Shown: positions 13,149-14,691 of the stretch, piece after piece
How positions within the stretch are numbered: position 1 is the stretch's first letter
Layout: the number at the start of each line of letters is the position of its first letter
NCBI GenBank assembly: GCA_016211245.1
Contig: JACQSQ010000029.1
Coordinates: forward strand, 1 to 14,691
Direction: 5' to 3'
DNA length: 14,691 bases
Source: Candidatus Woesearchaeota archaeon
GTDB lineage: Archaea > Nanobdellota > Nanobdellia > Woesearchaeales > GW2011-AR4
Made by a program: the position numbers and the translations under genes
Notes under the pieces: generated by a model
What the model was told of the DNA's origin: nothing
The model's database searches: none
What the model saw: only the letters and a program-made list of their open reading frames with translations

Positions 13149-13979
13149 ATGAAAGAACTTTTATTCGGAACTGCAGGAATTCCATTAAGTTCCAACCCCA
13201 GAACAACAGCTGACGGAATAAGGCATGTTAAAAAGCTCGGGCTGGGATGCATGGAACTGGAGTTTGTGCACAGCATCAATATTTCAAAAGAAAAAGCTCC
13301 GGAAATAAAAAAAGTTGCTGAGGAAAATAATATTGTGCTGACGTGCCATGCGCCTTATTATATTAATTTAAATTCTGCAGAAAAAGCCAAGTGCGACGCG
13401 AGCTGCCAAAGAATAATCAATTCTGCGAGAATACTGAAAATGTGCGGCGGCTACAGCTTGTGCTTTCACTCCGGCTTTTACATGGGACAGGAGCCAAAAA
13501 AAGTTTATGAAACAATAATGGATAATCTGAAATCAATCATTAAAACATTGAAAAATGAGGGGATTAACATCTGGATAAGGCCGGAGACGACTGGAAAAGA
13601 AACGCAATTTGGCAATGTAGACGAGATTCTACAATTGAGCCAGGAATTTGACAATGTAATGCCATGCATCGATTTCGCGCATTTCCATGCGAGGACTAAC
13701 GGGAAATATAATTCTTACGGCGAATTTGCATCAATACTGGAAAAAATCGAGAAAACACTTGGCAAGACCGGCTTGGAGAACATGCACATCCACATAACTG
13801 GAATTGCTTACGGACCAAAAGGAGAGAAAAATCACCTTAACTTGGAGGAATCTGATTTGAAGTATAAGGAACTGCTGAAAGCGCTGAAAGATTTCAAGGT
13901 TAAAGGCGTTGTTGTATGCGAGAGCCCTAATATTGAAGGGGATGCGATGCTGATGAAGAAGACTTATGAAAAGTTGTAA
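13149..13979 (+). CDS. nfo: Endonuclease IV-type AP endonuclease
   Basis: A 276-residue TIM-barrel protein of AP endonuclease family 2. It cuts DNA on the 5' side of abasic sites in base excision repair, using three zinc ions. The likely metal ligands are in their expected order: His 67 (CHAPY), His 107 (FHSGFYMG), Glu 146 (RPETTG), Asp 175 and His 178 (CIDFAHFHAR), His 213 or 215 (MHIHITG), His 229 (KGEKNHLNL) and Glu 258 (VCESP). The HITGIAYGPKGEKNHLN segment is typical of the archaeal version. The xylose-isomerase-like family is a wider alternative, but the ligand set fits Nfo. The length is slightly short and complete. The ATG is 24 nt from a TATA-like element, with no Shine-Dalgarno sequence. 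The gene is divergent from the zinc-finger gene. Confidence 0.9.
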   Translation: MKELLFGTAGIPLSSNPRTTADGIRHVKKLGLGCMELEFVHSINISKEKAPEIKKVAEENNIVLTCHAPYYINLNSAEKAKCDASCQRIINSARILKMCGGYSLCFHSGFYMGQEPKKVYETIMDNLKSIIKTLKNEGINIWIRPETTGKETQFGNVDEILQLSQEFDNVMPCIDFAHFHARTNGKYNSYGEFASILEKIEKTLGKTGLENMHIHITGIAYGPKGEKNHLNLEESDLKYKELLKALKDFKVKGVVVCESPNIEGDAMLMKKTYEKL

Positions 13980-13986
13980 TGCAATA

Positions 13987-14000
13987 TTTTTATATATAGA
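13987..14000 (+). promoter_or_regulatory. TATA box for the glutaminase gene
   Basis: TTTTATATATAGA, about 28 nt before the ATG at 14022, 7 nt after the nfo stop. A leaderless or very short-leader mRNA is expected. Confidence 0.5.
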
Positions 14001-14021
14001 TATAATAAAATTCTCCTAATA

Positions 14022-14691
14022 ATGAATATTAAAGAATTATTACAAAAGATAGGGGACACTAGTTATTCTTATCAACATTCTAACAAGCCTACTCTCAAAC
14101 AAATGGGCATTATTGAAGAAAAAATAAGACTGATTGATAAGTGGGCAAAAGAAATGACTACATATGGAATGCTAGCTCTATATATACCTGAATTGAAAAA
14201 GGTAGATAAAGATTTAACTTCTATCGCCATTGGAGATTTGCATGGAAACAAAATTGTAGTGGGGAATGGCAGCGAAATCAAAATAAGCGCGCAATCTGTT
14301 ATAAAACCGTTTCTTTATCTATATGCACTGGAAAAAGGTGCTCCTGCTGAAAAGATTGCTGGCATGGAAGCTACTGCAATGCCATTCCATGCAGATAGGA
14401 TTTTACAACCTGAACTGGGGCTTAAAGTTCCTGAACATCCTCTTAATAATGCAGGAGCTATATCCGCTGCTGGAGAGATAAAAGATTTCAACAATTTTCT
14501 TGGATTTATACACAAATTGACAGGCAACCCAAAAATAAATATTTTATACAAAGTTTTTAAATCAGAATTTGAAGTTAATACAAATAATCGTACAATAGCA
14601 AATCGTCTTGTTGCTTCTGGCAGATTTAAAAACACTAAACAAAGTGAAAACGCATATACGAACTATACTAAAGCCTGCTCTTTGGGGTTGA
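14022..14691 (+). CDS. glsA: Glutaminase, 3' end cut by the window edge
   Basis: The frame is open from ATG 14022 to the edge: 223 residues and no stop. It belongs to the serine-dependent beta-lactamase-like glutaminases, which hydrolyse glutamine to glutamate and ammonia. YIPEL at 54-58 contains the conserved Tyr. QSVIKPF (91-97) holds the catalytic Ser 92 and Lys 95 (SxxK), closer to the QSCVKP form of animal enzymes than to the bacterial QSISK. NNAGAI (142-147), Glu 182 with Asn 189 (SEFEVNTNNR), and Tyr 216 (YTKACSLGL) match other active-site positions. The segment usually reading SGxPFNS is MEATAMPFHAD here, which is divergent. The first 45 residues are longer and more charged than in typical bacterial enzymes. 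The fold call is secure; activity is likely but not certain. Confidence 0.85.
   Translation, partial: MNIKELLQKIGDTSYSYQHSNKPTLKQMGIIEEKIRLIDKWAKEMTTYGMLALYIPELKKVDKDLTSIAIGDLHGNKIVVGNGSEIKISAQSVIKPFLYLYALEKGAPAEKIAGMEATAMPFHADRILQPELGLKVPEHPLNNAGAISAAGEIKDFNNFLGFIHKLTGNPKINILYKVFKSEFEVNTNNRTIANRLVASGRFKNTKQSENAYTNYTKACSLGL

Overview
This AT-rich window comes from an archaeon. It carries separate RNA polymerase subunit genes rpoH, rpoB'', rpoB', rpoA'' and rpoA', plus eL30, an archaeal-type short NusA, uS12, uS7 and eL41. Many genes begin 24-30 nt downstream of a TATA-like box, so leaderless transcripts are likely, and the tRNA introns can be folded as bulge-helix-bulge (BHB) motifs. The split B subunit, the rearranged polymerase cluster, the lineage-specific small genes and the intron-rich tRNAs suggest a euryarchaeal or DPANN (Nanoarchaeota/Woesearchaeota-like) genome. 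That placement is inference.

Layout. 1-110: two hairpins, probably the 3' end of something to the left. 135-245 (-): a 36-residue eL41 gene. 330-1172 (+): a six-helix membrane protein of the DUF6159 type. 1173-1397: AT-rich spacer with one good promoter. 1398-1576 and 1614-1746: tRNA-Asp(GUC) with three introns and tRNA-Lys(UUU) with two introns. 1780-12236: the polymerase and ribosomal block, rpoH - rpoB'' - rpoB' - structured spacer - rpoA'' - two unrecognised small genes - rpoA' - rpl30e - nusA - rps12 - rps7. 12308-12859: an unrecognised gene, possibly exported, in the place where EF-1alpha often follows uS7. 12942-13100 (-): a 52-residue Cys/His zinc-finger protein, sharing a 48-bp divergent promoter region with an endonuclease IV-type AP endonuclease (13149-13979). 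14022-end: a glutaminase cut by the window edge.

How the parts fit. The block supplies transcription (five polymerase subunits, NusA) and translation (uS12, uS7, eL30, eL41, two tRNAs). Two things stand out. First, the two adjacent tRNA genes carry five introns in total, four of them outside the usual 37/38 site. All five fold into the same BHB geometry: a 4-bp central helix, two 3-nt bulges, and cuts after the second bulge base. Second, the polymerase operon is rearranged. The A subunit genes are in reversed order (A'' before A'), separated by two genes with codon use unlike their neighbours, and preceded by A-rich leaders with no G at all. A 312-nt hairpin-rich spacer sits just before the rearranged part.
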